A program made the translations under genes and the position numbers. Below are positions 38,447 through 48,140 of a DNA stretch of 64,000 nt, in pieces. The DNA comes from Lachnospiraceae bacterium (GTDB taxonomy: Bacteria; Bacillota; Clostridia; Lachnospirales; Lachnospiraceae), in the NCBI GenBank assembly GCA_024680055.1, contig JAILCP010000058.1:1-64000 (forward strand). Reading direction: 5' to 3'. Within the stretch, counting starts at the first letter, position 1, and each line of letters starts with the position of its first letter. The notes below the pieces were generated by a model. It saw only the letters and a list, made by a program, of their open reading frames with translations. It did no database searches and was not told the origin of the DNA.

Positions 38447-40153
38447 ATGGAAACAAATAATACTCTTATGCAACATTTAAAGGAGCTTTTTCGTGCGGCA
38501 GCCCTTGAAAATACCCTTGAAAATATTTATGAACCTATTTGTAAAAGCTTGCATATTGTGAAAATGTATTACGATATGAATCTTGGAGATGAAAATCGAT
38601 ACAGAGATCACAGAACCGGAAAACTGGTTTTGGATGTGGATGAAGAAAATCATATGATTGTTCTTTATGATGGCAAAGAACCGGGGGGAATAAGAAGACA
38701 GTTCAATTATTACTACAATGGTTTTGAATATGTTCATGCCTATATTGAATTTGAACAATGGGTACAGGAAAAGGATCTTGACAATGAGTTGTACGAGTTT
38801 TTGGCAGATGTGGTGTATATTATTGCAAGCCGGAAAAACATGCGGGAAATGCTGGACCATGCGGAGAATTCGGATTTCCTTACCGGTATACCAAACATTG
38901 CCCTTGTAACAAAAAGATACTATAAAATGCTTCAAACATATTCCCCGGAGGAACTGGTGGTTTTGAGAATGAACCTTAGAAATTTCAGGTACATCAATGA
39001 GGTTGCCGGAGCCAAGGCAGGAGATGAGGCTATTATTAAGTATGCCCATAAATTGGTGCAACTGGTAGAAGATGATGAATGTGTGGGCCGTATGGGTGGA
39101 GATAATTTTCTGGTATACCTCCATCAAGAACATTTGAAAGGGTTTTTGAAAAAGGTAAAGAAAGTGAAGATTTCCAAACTGGAAAGCGCTCCTAAAAATA
39201 GATTTGAGGTGGAGGCTTGGATTGGAGTCTCCAAGCTATCACAAAAGGAGAACAAAACTTTTATCGAGCGTATGAACGATGCCAACATTGCCTGTGGCAT
39301 TGGAAAAACCAGGTTGAAAAAAGGTGTAGTTTGTTTTGACGAAGAATTAAAAGGCTTAATTATGCAGGGAAGAGATGTAATTGATGCCTTTCCTAGGGCC
39401 ATTGAAAAACACGAATTTGTGCCGTTTTTCCAGCCAAAGGTGGATATGTCCACAGGAGAATTGGTGGGATTTGAAGCCCTTTGCAGATGGTTTCATGATG
39501 GACATTATATTTTCCCGGATCAGTTTATTCCAACCCTGGATAAGGAAGGGGTGATTTCGGAGCTGGATTTGGCTATTTTTCGGGAGACCTGTGCTGCCAT
39601 CTTTCGATGGAAAGAAATGGGGTTGACACCGCCAAGAATTTCCTGTAATTTTTCCAAAAAGAACCTTTATATTCCGGGTATCGAAGCCAGAATTATGAAG
39701 GTGGTGGAAGAACATCATATTCTTCCAAGTGATGTGGAAATCGAAATTACAGAAAGTATGAAGGATGTGGAGTACCATCGATTAATAGAATTTGTAAAGA
39801 GCTTAAAAGAACAGGGCTTTCATATATCCATTGACGATTTTGGAACAGGGTATTCTTCCCTTTCTCTTCTTCATAATATTGAAGCGGATGTAATTAAAAT
39901 TGACAAGTCTTTTACCGATAAGCTTACAACGGATCAAAAATCCGTAATACTGGTGGAGAGCATTGTTTCCATCGGTCATAAACTCCATATGGAAATTGTT
40001 GCGGAAGGCGTGGAAACCAGAGAACAAGGAAAGATATTAATGGAAATTGGCTGTAATATTGCCCAGGGATATTATTACAGCAAACCGGTGGACTATGAAA
40101 CCACCACAGGAATAATAAAAGATTGCAACTATCAGCCAATAGCTGGTGAATAA
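38447..40153 (+). CDS. GGDEF/EAL domain protein with degenerate GGDEF (GGDNF) and apparently intact EAL motifs; probable c-di-GMP phosphodiesterase
   Basis: RMGGDNFLVY; VGFEALCRWF, CNFSKKNL, EITES, DDFGTGYSSL, IKIDKSF, VAEGVET. Confidence 0.9.
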   Translation: METNNTLMQHLKELFRAAALENTLENIYEPICKSLHIVKMYYDMNLGDENRYRDHRTGKLVLDVDEENHMIVLYDGKEPGGIRRQFNYYYNGFEYVHAYIEFEQWVQEKDLDNELYEFLADVVYIIASRKNMREMLDHAENSDFLTGIPNIALVTKRYYKMLQTYSPEELVVLRMNLRNFRYINEVAGAKAGDEAIIKYAHKLVQLVEDDECVGRMGGDNFLVYLHQEHLKGFLKKVKKVKISKLESAPKNRFEVEAWIGVSKLSQKENKTFIERMNDANIACGIGKTRLKKGVVCFDEELKGLIMQGRDVIDAFPRAIEKHEFVPFFQPKVDMSTGELVGFEALCRWFHDGHYIFPDQFIPTLDKEGVISELDLAIFRETCAAIFRWKEMGLTPPRISCNFSKKNLYIPGIEARIMKVVEEHHILPSDVEIEITESMKDVEYHRLIEFVKSLKEQGFHISIDDFGTGYSSLSLLHNIEADVIKIDKSFTDKLTTDQKSVILVESIVSIGHKLHMEIVAEGVETREQGKILMEIGCNIAQGYYYSKPVDYETTTGIIKDCNYQPIAGE

Positions 40154-40171
40154 AGAAAAGGAGGTAGCACC

Positions 40172-40624
40172 ATGTTGGAAATTGGCGTAAAGGCACCGGA
40201 TTTCACATTGCCGGATCAAAACGGAGATATGAGAAGTCTCTCTGACTATAAAGGAAAAAAGGTAGTACTATATTTTTATCCCAAGGATATGACTTCAGGG
40301 TGTACCAAACAGGCCTGTGCCTTTGGAGAGCTTTTTCCCCAGTTTGAGGAAAAAGGGGCAGTGATTCTCGGAGTAAGTAAAGACAGTGTTTCCTCTCATA
40401 AGAAATTTGAAGAAACGTACGGCTTGCCTTTTACCCTGCTTTCGGATACGGAAAAAGAGGTAATTCAGGCTTATGATGTGTGGAAAGAAAAGAAGAATTA
40501 CGGAAAAGTCAGCATGGGAGTGGTTCGAACCACCTATCTGATCAACGAAGAGGGTGTGATTGAAAAAGCTTTTGGCAACGTGAAAGCAGCTGAAAATCCG
40601 CAGAAAATGCTGAGTGAATTGTAA
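40172..40624 (+). CDS. bcp: Thioredoxin-dependent peroxiredoxin (Bcp family)
   Basis: APDFTLPDQNG, YFYPKDMTSGCTKQACAF. Confidence 0.93.
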   Translation: MLEIGVKAPDFTLPDQNGDMRSLSDYKGKKVVLYFYPKDMTSGCTKQACAFGELFPQFEEKGAVILGVSKDSVSSHKKFEETYGLPFTLLSDTEKEVIQAYDVWKEKKNYGKVSMGVVRTTYLINEEGVIEKAFGNVKAAENPQKMLSEL

Positions 40625-40647
40625 ATATAAGAAATGAGGAAAGTTTT

Positions 40648-41154
40648 ATGAAGTTAGCAGTAATCTATGATTCTAAGACAGGAAACACAAAAAAAGCGGC
40701 CAACTGGATTGTGGAAGGTATGAGTGAGGTAGAAGGCATTATGGCAAAAGCCTTTTCCATTGATGAGGTGGATGTGGAATATGTTAAAGAGGCAAAAGGT
40801 GTTGTAATCGGTTCACCTTCCTATGCGGCGGCCATGACACCTGATTTACATCGTTGGCTTCTTGGAAACTCCGGTAAAATCGGCTTTGGAGGAAAACTTG
40901 GAGGAGCTTTTGCCACACAGCAGTATACCCATGGTGGAGGAGATCTTATTATTCAAAGTATTTTGACCTTTGAAATGGTAAGTGGAATGTTATGCTACTC
41001 AAGCGGTGGGGCATGTGGCGCACCGTTTATCCATTTGGGTCCGGTGGGTGTGAATAACAATATGGAAAAACACAACGGTTTGGACCATTATAAAGGAGAT
41101 TTTTTGATTTTTGGTACACGATTTGCACAGAAGGCAACAGAGATTTTTGATTAA
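40648..41154 (+). CDS. Flavodoxin family protein
   Basis: IYDSKTGNTKKAANWIVEGM FMN-binding loop; GSPSYAAAMTPDLHRW. Confidence 0.88.
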   Translation: MKLAVIYDSKTGNTKKAANWIVEGMSEVEGIMAKAFSIDEVDVEYVKEAKGVVIGSPSYAAAMTPDLHRWLLGNSGKIGFGGKLGGAFATQQYTHGGGDLIIQSILTFEMVSGMLCYSSGGACGAPFIHLGPVGVNNNMEKHNGLDHYKGDFLIFGTRFAQKATEIFD

Positions 41155-41196
41155 AACACAAAATGTGCAAATAATATGGATACAAGGTACAATTGC

Positions 41197-41225
41197 TTGA
41201 CATGATTCTGAGAAAAGGATAAAAT
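41197..41225 (+). promoter_or_regulatory. Promoter upstream of rny
   Basis: TTGACA 41197-41202, 17-bp spacer, TAAAAT 41220-41225. Confidence 0.65.
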
Positions 41226-41329
41226 GTAAGTGTTGAAACTATGCCATAATATAGTAAACCAGATTGCTATAGAATGATATACACGTGACAACATTGTATT
41301 ATTGAAAATTTAATAAAGGAGGTGCTCCT

Positions 41330-42889
41330 GTGCATTTTGACATTGTGTCCGCTATAATCGGTCTGATTATTGCCTGCATCGTTGCAATTCCGGTAACAAG
41401 CCAATACGTCACTGCCAAACGTAAACGACAGTACGAAGAGAAGGTAGGAAGTGCAGAAGACAGAGCAAGACAGATTATCGACGATGCTGTGAAAACGGCT
41501 GAGGCTAAGAAAAGGGAATCAATGCTTGAAATCAAAGAAGAATCCATTCGTACAAAGAATGAATTGGAGAAAGAGACCAAAGAGCGCAGAGCTGAAGTTC
41601 AGCGATTAGAACGTCGCGTTGTTCAGCGTGAAGAGAGTCTTGATAAGAAGATTTCAGCAGTTGAGAAGAGAGAAGCCGATGCCCAGGCCAAAGAGAAAGA
41701 GCTTGACATTCAGCGTGAGAAGATAGCGAAACTCAATGAGGAACGCGTACAGGAACTCGAACGAATCTCTGGATTAACCTCCGAACAAGCAAAAGATTAT
41801 CTTTTAAAAACTGTTGAAGAAGATGTTAAACTTGATACTGCAAAATTAATCAAGGAATTGGAAAACAAAGCAAAGGAAGAAGCTTCAAAGAAGGCAAAGG
41901 AATACGTTGTAAATGCGATTCAGAAGTGTGCAGCAGATCATGTGTCTGAGGCAACCATCTCAGTGGTACAGTTACCGAATGATGAGATGAAGGGACGTAT
42001 TATCGGACGTGAAGGAAGAAATATCCGTACATTGGAGACAATGACAGGTGTAGATTTGATTATTGATGATACACCGGATGCAGTAGTTCTTTCCAGCTTT
42101 GACCCGGTAAGAAGAGAAGTTGCAAGAATTGCTTTGGAGAAACTGATTGTGGATGGTCGAATCCATCCTGCAAGAATTGAGGAGATGGTTGAAAAAGCGC
42201 AACGTGAAGTAGACAACATGATGCGCGAAGAAGGTGAGGAAGCAACTCTTGAAGTTGGCGTTCATGGAATTCACCCTGAATTGGTAAGACTGTTAGGTCG
42301 TATGAAATTTAGAACCAGTTATGGTCAGAATGCATTAAAGCATTCCATTGAAGTTGCACAGTTATCCGGTTTGATTGCCGCAGAAGTTGGCGTGGATGTT
42401 AAGACCGCCAAACGTGCAGGTTTATTACATGATATTGGTAAGGCTGTGGATCATGAGATGGAAGGATCTCATATTCAGTTAGGTGTGGAATTGTGTAGAA
42501 AGTACAAGGAAAATGGACTTATTATTAACGCAGTGGAAGCACACCATGGTGATGTGGAACCGGAATCTTTGATTGCTTGTATTGTACAGGCCGCAGATGC
42601 AATTTCTGCAGCAAGACCTGGTGCGCGTAGGGAAACATTGGAAACCTATGCAAACCGTTTGAAACAATTAGAAGACATTGCAGACAGTTTTAAAGGCGTT
42701 GAAAAATCTTATGCTATTCAGGCAGGAAGAGAAATTCGTATTATGGTTGTTCCTGAGCAGATTTCTGACGCTGATATGGTTCTGTTGGGACGAGATATGG
42801 CGAAACGAGTAGAAAGCGAGTTGGCTTATCCGGGACAGATTAAGATCAGTGTAATACGCGAGTCTAGAGTGACCGATTACGCAAAATAA
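41330..42889 (+). CDS. rny: Ribonuclease Y
   Basis: N-terminal TM, coiled coil, KH domain ([18 protein letters not shown]), HD domain ([17 protein letters not shown]). Confidence 0.97.
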   Translation: MHFDIVSAIIGLIIACIVAIPVTSQYVTAKRKRQYEEKVGSAEDRARQIIDDAVKTAEAKKRESMLEIKEESIRTKNELEKETKERRAEVQRLERRVVQREESLDKKISAVEKREADAQAKEKELDIQREKIAKLNEERVQELERISGLTSEQAKDYLLKTVEEDVKLDTAKLIKELENKAKEEASKKAKEYVVNAIQKCAADHVSEATISVVQLPNDEMKGRIIGREGRNIRTLETMTGVDLIIDDTPDAVVLSSFDPVRREVARIALEKLIVDGRIHPARIEEMVEKAQREVDNMMREEGEEATLEVGVHGIHPELVRLLGRMKFRTSYGQNALKHSIEVAQLSGLIAAEVGVDVKTAKRAGLLHDIGKAVDHEMEGSHIQLGVELCRKYKENGLIINAVEAHHGDVEPESLIACIVQAADAISAARPGARRETLETYANRLKQLEDIADSFKGVEKSYAIQAGREIRIMVVPEQISDADMVLLGRDMAKRVESELAYPGQIKISVIRESRVTDYAK

Positions 42890-42905
42890 TTTGACGTGAA
42901 AATAG

Positions 42906-42951
42906 GGATGTTGTAACAATTACGAAAATGATTGTTTCAACATCCTTTTTT
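42906..42951 (+). terminator. Terminator after rny
   Basis: GGATGTTGTAACAAT..ATTGTTTCAACATCC followed by T6. Confidence 0.85.
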
Positions 42952-43002
42952 ATGTGGTAAGATGTTGAATTCCTGCTAAATATAGTGTAAAATACTAATG
43001 TT

Positions 43003-43074
43003 GCACCTGTAGCTCAGGGGATAGAGCAATGGATTCCGGTTCCATGAGCGGGGGTTCGAATCCCTCCAGGTGCG
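43003..43074 (+). tRNA. tRNA-Arg (anticodon CCG), no encoded CCA
   Basis: GCACCTG/CAGGTGC acceptor, ATGGA-TTCCGGT-TCCAT anticodon arm, GGGGG-TTCGAAT-CCCTC T arm. Confidence 0.95.
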
Positions 43075-43135
43075 TAAATGAAAAAATAAGTTTGAAAATT
43101 CAAATTCGTTGTATATATGAAAGGAAAGTGGAAAG

Positions 43136-44401
43136 ATGAAAGAGTGTAAAGAATTTTTAACAAAATATAAAAAGTATGTGATTGGCGTGGCGGCATTGAT
43201 ATTGGTTGTTATCATTGCTGTGGCCGCTTTTGGAAATGGCGGTTCTAAGAATTCCAAGGAGTTTGCAGAGAACGAAAACAAAGATTTGGAAAAGCTGATT
43301 ACCAACTACTATGATGCTTATGCCAAAGGAGATACAAAGAAAATCACAGCATATGCGGCTCCGGTTTCCGATAATGAAAAGAGTTACATTAAACTTTTTG
43401 CCAAATATGTTGAAAAATACAACATCAAGAAAATCTATACCAAGCAGGGTGTAGATGAAAATGAAATGCTTGTTTCAGTAGAAATGGATGTAAAGTTTAA
43501 GGACGTTAAGACAGAGGCTCCTGGACTTGATTTCTTTTATGTAACCGGCGTGAATAACGGAGAGATGTACATTGTGAACCTTTACAGTCAGTTCAACTCA
43601 CAGACCAAAGAGTATAAGACCGAGGATAACATCGAAGAGTGTATCCGTGAATTTGAATCCTTGGACGAAGTGGAGAAACTTCAGAGCAAGGTTCAGGACA
43701 GCTATGATGAAGCAGTGAAGAGTGATGAAAATCTGGACAAGATGATCAATACCACTATTGAAAAGGCTGTAACCGATTGGATGAGTAGCATCAAGTTAGA
43801 ACAGAACCAGACACCGCCTGAGGCAGCTCTTACCGAGGAAGATTCCAAGGATGAGGAAAAGACCAAAGATACAGATGAGAAGGATGAATCCAAGGAAGAC
43901 AGCGAGAAAGAGGATACAGAAGATACCAAAGAAGAGGACAGCAAGGAAGTAGAAGTCAAGAAGGTATCTGTAAAAGAATATGTGGTTACCAAAGAGGCTG
44001 AAGTAAATCTTCGTAAAGGACCAAGTATTAATAAAGAAAGTATGGCTCGTCTTGAGAAAGGTGCTAAGATGCAGGTAATCTGTATGAACACCTGGGGTGA
44101 ATGGACCTACGTTAAGACAAGAAGCGGCAAGAAGGGATATATCAAGAATAACTTCTTAAAGACCTTGGATAACGATTACACCATGACCGGAGAAGACGGA
44201 TATCCTGAGAAACAGAAGAAATACAAACTGTCATCAGAAACCAATCTTATGACCAGTATGAAGTCAAAAGCAAGAGTAATTTCCGCACTTACCAAAGGAA
44301 CCAAGGTGAAGGTAATTACCTGCTACATCAACGGATATTCAAAGGTATCTTCCAACGGAAGAGTGGGTTACATTTTAACCGAGAACTTAAAACTTGACTA
44401 A
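43136..44401 (+). CDS. Membrane-anchored SH3-domain protein with acidic/Lys-rich linker
   Basis: N-terminal TM; low-complexity DSKDEEKTKDTDEKDESKEDSEKEDTEDTKEED; SH3b-like EVNLRKGPSINKESMARLEKGAKMQVI and a second repeat. Confidence 0.8.
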   Translation: MKECKEFLTKYKKYVIGVAALILVVIIAVAAFGNGGSKNSKEFAENENKDLEKLITNYYDAYAKGDTKKITAYAAPVSDNEKSYIKLFAKYVEKYNIKKIYTKQGVDENEMLVSVEMDVKFKDVKTEAPGLDFFYVTGVNNGEMYIVNLYSQFNSQTKEYKTEDNIEECIREFESLDEVEKLQSKVQDSYDEAVKSDENLDKMINTTIEKAVTDWMSSIKLEQNQTPPEAALTEEDSKDEEKTKDTDEKDESKEDSEKEDTEDTKEEDSKEVEVKKVSVKEYVVTKEAEVNLRKGPSINKESMARLEKGAKMQVICMNTWGEWTYVKTRSGKKGYIKNNFLKTLDNDYTMTGEDGYPEKQKKYKLSSETNLMTSMKSKARVISALTKGTKVKVITCYINGYSKVSSNGRVGYILTENLKLD

Positions 44402-44473
44402 TACAGAAAGTAAAATAAAAAGATTTATGGCACCTCAGTGAAAGCTGGGGTGCTTGCAATATGAGGAAATACT

Positions 44474-45217
44474 ATGTCAGAGATTCGAATTAATAAGTAC
44501 TTAAGCGAAGCAGGCTTTTGTTCCCGACGGGAAGCGGATAAAAGAGTGGACAGAGGCGAGGTGTTTATTGACGGTGTCATGGCGGAAAACGGTTCGAAAG
44601 TCCGGGAAGGCCAGGTGGTTACCGTGGGTGGAAAGGAAATTTTAATGGGTGAACAGGAACCTGTTTTAATTGCCTTTCATAAACCGAAAGGAATTGTATG
44701 TACTGCTGAAAAAAGAGAAAAGGACAACATTATTGATTTTATAAACTATCCAACCAGAATTTATCCTGTGGGACGCCTTGACAAAGATTCCACCGGATTG
44801 ATTTTACTTACAAATCAAGGGGACATTGTCAATAAAATGATGCGTTCCGGAAATGCCCATGAAAAGGAATATATTGTAACCTTGAATAAGGATGTGACAG
44901 CGGATTTTATGGAAGGAATGTCATCCGGGGTGCCTATTTTGGATACGGTAACAAGAAAATGTAAGGTGGAAAAAGTAGGAAAGAGAAAAATACGAATTAT
45001 TTTGACCCAGGGCTTGAATCGACAGATTCGACGCATGTGCGAATATTTTGATTATCGTGTGGTGGCTTTAAAGAGAGTTCGCATTATGAACATTTCTCTT
45101 GGAGATTTAAAAGAGGGAACCTATCGGGATGTAACACCAAAGGAGTATGAGGAGTTGCTGAGACGAATCAAAGACTCTTCCAATGCACCCATTCGATATA
45201 AGGGAGAGGGTAAGTAG
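44474..45217 (+). CDS. RsuA/RluB-family pseudouridine synthase
   Basis: S4 domain RINKYLSEAGFCSRREADKRV; YPVGRLDKDSTGLILLTNQGD; LTQGLNRQIRRMCEYF. Confidence 0.94.
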   Translation: MSEIRINKYLSEAGFCSRREADKRVDRGEVFIDGVMAENGSKVREGQVVTVGGKEILMGEQEPVLIAFHKPKGIVCTAEKREKDNIIDFINYPTRIYPVGRLDKDSTGLILLTNQGDIVNKMMRSGNAHEKEYIVTLNKDVTADFMEGMSSGVPILDTVTRKCKVEKVGKRKIRIILTQGLNRQIRRMCEYFDYRVVALKRVRIMNISLGDLKEGTYRDVTPKEYEELLRRIKDSSNAPIRYKGEGK

Positions 45218-45226
45218 GAGAAGGTT

Positions 45227-47233
45227 ATGACAAAAAAAGAGTACGAAAAACTAAAAGAAACCATAGACTACCACATGGATCGTTACTATAATCTGGACCA
45301 ACCGGAAATTAGCGATTATGAGTACGACCAGCTGATGATTCAATTAAAAGAGGCAGAAAAGCAGCACCCTGACTGGGTGAGCCAGGATTCCCCGTCTCAG
45401 AAAATCGGAGGAATTGCCAAGAGGGAAGCGGGGGTAAAAATCACCCATGATGTGCCAATGCTTTCCATTGAGGACGTATTTGATAAAAAGGATGTGGAAG
45501 CTTTTGTTGTAAAAGTAAAGGAAAAACATCCGGATGCTTCTTTTTCGGTGGAGGCCAAAATTGACGGTCTTTCTGCCACCCTTCGCTATACCAAAAAAGA
45601 AGATGGAAAGATGCATCTTGACCTGTGTGAAACAAGAGGAGACGGTTTTGTTGGGGAGGATGTTACCGCCAATGCATTGGTGATTCCCGATGTACAAAAA
45701 ACCCTGGATTTACCTTATGAGGAACTTCAAATTCGAGGGGAAGTGTATATGAGTCATGAGGATTTTCAAAGATTCAACGATGTACAAAGGGAAAACGGAA
45801 AAAAACTTGCGGCCAATCCGAGAAATCTTGCGGCCGGAACCCTTCGCCAGTTGGATCCTGCAATTACAAAGCAGCGTGGGTTAAAAATGTTTGTTTTTAA
45901 TGTGCAAAAGGGCCCAAAACAATTGATGGAAAGCCATGTAGCGGGACTTTCCATGCTGAAAGAAAACGGAGTACCGGTTGTATATCATGAAAAATGCAAT
46001 ACAGCGGAGGAAGTGCTTTTTGTTATTGATAAAATAGCACAGTTGCGTGGCAGCTGGAACTATGACATTGATGGCGTGGTAATTAAAATCGATCAGGTGG
46101 ACTATCGAAAGGATTTTGAGGCCGGAAGCAAATACAGCAGCGGTCACATTGCATACAAATACCCGCCGGAAGAATGTGTTGTGGTAATGGATGATATTTT
46201 GGTCAACGTGGGAAGAACAGGAAAGCTGACCTTTACCGGTGTTTTCCATGACGAAAAAACCGGGGAACCGGCCAGACTTTGCGGAACCAGCGTATCCAGA
46301 GCGACCCTTCATAACATGGACTATATCAAAGAGATGAAAATCGGAATGGGGGGTGCTTACAAGCTCTATAAAAGCGGTGAAATCATTCCCAAGTTAAACG
46401 GATGTGTAAAGGAGCCGGCAAGAATTTTTGAGGCTCCGACAAAGTGCCCTGTTTGTGGGGATGACTTGGTGTCAGAGGAAGACTCCTGTGATATCCGTTG
46501 TATTAATCTTTCCTGTCCTGCACAGCTCACCAGGGCCATTGCCTATTTTGCATCCTTGGATTGCATGAATATTGTGGGACTTGGGGAAACCCTGATTGAC
46601 GATCTGGTAAAAGAGGGTTATCTGAAGGATTATGCGGATATTTACTATTTAAAAAATCATCGGGAAGAATTGATTGAAAATGGTATTCTCGGTAAGGAAA
46701 AGAATACAGATAAGATTTTGGCTGCCATTGAAGCATCCAAAGACCGGGAGGTATCTAAAGTATTGTGTGCCTTATCCATTCGAAATGTGGGCAAAACCAC
46801 GGCAAAGGATGTAATGAAGCATTTTAACAGTCTGGATGAGTTGATGAATGCATCCATGGAACAGCTGGTGGAAATTGACGATGTGGGAGAAACCACAGCC
46901 ACCTGTATCAGTGAATTTTTCAGCGATGAGAATAATCGAAAAATCTTGGAAAAATTAAAGAATGCCGGCGTTCAAACCAAAAAAGAAGCAGGCGAAGATG
47001 TGGAAAAGAAACTGGAGGGCCTTACCATTGTGGTAACCGGTACATTGCCAACACTTTCCAGAAAAGAGGCTGCAGAGTTGATTGAAACCTATGGAGGAAA
47101 AAACACCTCGTCGGTAAGCAAAAAGACGTCCTATGTTTTGGCAGGAGAAGCGGCCGGGTCGAAACTCACCAAGGCAAATGAACTGGGAATACCGGTAATT
47201 ACCGAGGAGGAATTTTTGAAAATGATACAGTAA
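45227..47233 (+). CDS. ligA: NAD-dependent DNA ligase LigA
   Basis: VEAKIDGLSATLRY (KxDG), zinc-finger cysteines, C-terminal BRCT. Confidence 0.98.
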   Translation: MTKKEYEKLKETIDYHMDRYYNLDQPEISDYEYDQLMIQLKEAEKQHPDWVSQDSPSQKIGGIAKREAGVKITHDVPMLSIEDVFDKKDVEAFVVKVKEKHPDASFSVEAKIDGLSATLRYTKKEDGKMHLDLCETRGDGFVGEDVTANALVIPDVQKTLDLPYEELQIRGEVYMSHEDFQRFNDVQRENGKKLAANPRNLAAGTLRQLDPAITKQRGLKMFVFNVQKGPKQLMESHVAGLSMLKENGVPVVYHEKCNTAEEVLFVIDKIAQLRGSWNYDIDGVVIKIDQVDYRKDFEAGSKYSSGHIAYKYPPEECVVVMDDILVNVGRTGKLTFTGVFHDEKTGEPARLCGTSVSRATLHNMDYIKEMKIGMGGAYKLYKSGEIIPKLNGCVKEPARIFEAPTKCPVCGDDLVSEEDSCDIRCINLSCPAQLTRAIAYFASLDCMNIVGLGETLIDDLVKEGYLKDYADIYYLKNHREELIENGILGKEKNTDKILAAIEASKDREVSKVLCALSIRNVGKTTAKDVMKHFNSLDELMNASMEQLVEIDDVGETTATCISEFFSDENNRKILEKLKNAGVQTKKEAGEDVEKKLEGLTIVVTGTLPTLSRKEAAELIETYGGKNTSSVSKKTSYVLAGEAAGSKLTKANELGIPVITEEEFLKMIQ

Positions 47234-47306
47234 GTGTTTTCAAAATTCGATACTTTTGGTATAATGATTCTATCTATGATGAACATGTTTGTAGGAGGCA
47301 GAATAT

Positions 47307-47681
47307 ATGGCTGAAGACAGAAAAGCGTTTGTAATAAAGGAAGATGACATGGGAGAAATTACCGTGGCAGAAGAGGTTGTTGCAATTATTGCAGGAATTG
47401 CTTCCACCGAGGTAGAAGGAGTAAGCTCCATGTCCGGTAATATTACCAATGAGATTGTTGCGAAACTTGGAATGAAGAATTTATCCAAAGGTGTTCGCGT
47501 GGAGATGTGTGAGAACACCGTAAGCGTTCTGGTATCCGTGATTGTGGATTATCAGGCTAACGTTCCTGAAGTATCAAGAAAGGTTCAGGAAAGAATCAAG
47601 ACGTCCATTGAAAACATGACAGGTCTCAACGTTGCTGAAGTAAATGTAAAGATTGCAGGTATTAACGTGAAAGACAACTAA
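47307..47681 (+). CDS. Asp23/Gls24 family envelope stress protein
   Basis: GEITVAEEVVAIIAGIASTEVEGVSSMSG; VNVKIAGINV. Confidence 0.92.
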   Translation: MAEDRKAFVIKEDDMGEITVAEEVVAIIAGIASTEVEGVSSMSGNITNEIVAKLGMKNLSKGVRVEMCENTVSVLVSVIVDYQANVPEVSRKVQERIKTSIENMTGLNVAEVNVKIAGINVKDN

Positions 47682-47689
47682 GAAAAGGT

Positions 47690-47714
47690 GAGGGTGTCTA
47701 GTGACACCCTCTTT
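47690..47714 (+). terminator. Hairpin/terminator between the Asp23 gene and nusB
   Basis: GAGGGTGTC tagt GACACCCTC TTT. Confidence 0.6.
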
Positions 47715-47744
47715 CGTTTATGAAGAGAATTATGAGGAAGAAGT

Positions 47745-48140
47745 ATGAAAAGAAGAGAATTAAGAGATCGTATTTTTAAAATGTTATTTCGTGTAGAATT
47801 TCACGAGGCAGACAGTTTAGGAGAACAGTTGCAGGAATTTATTGCTGAGAATGAACCTATGGAAGAAGAGGATGAAGCTTACATTGAGCACAAATATCTT
47901 GCAATTAAAGAAAAGATTGAAGAAATTGACGCCAAGATTAATGAAAATGCAAAGGGTTGGAAGACCAGCCGTATGGGTAAGGTGGACTTGACCATTATTC
48001 GCCTTGGAGTATATGAAATGCTCTATGATGAAGAGATTCCAACTTCAGTAGCAATTAACGAGGCAGTGGAACTGGCAAAGAAATACGGCACAGATGATTC
48101 CCCTGCGTTTGTAAACGGTATTTTAGCAAAGATGGCATGA
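47745..48140 (+). CDS. nusB: Transcription antitermination factor NusB
   Basis: KRRELRDRIFKMLFRVEF; TSVAINEAVELAKKYGTDDSPAFVNGILAKM. Confidence 0.95.
   Translation: MKRRELRDRIFKMLFRVEFHEADSLGEQLQEFIAENEPMEEEDEAYIEHKYLAIKEKIEEIDAKINENAKGWKTSRMGKVDLTIIRLGVYEMLYDEEIPTSVAINEAVELAKKYGTDDSPAFVNGILAKMA

Noticed and set aside
38477-39133. 218-aa minus-strand ORF opposite the GGDEF/EAL gene
   Set aside because: Overlaps a clear + strand coding gene; reverse-frame artefact.
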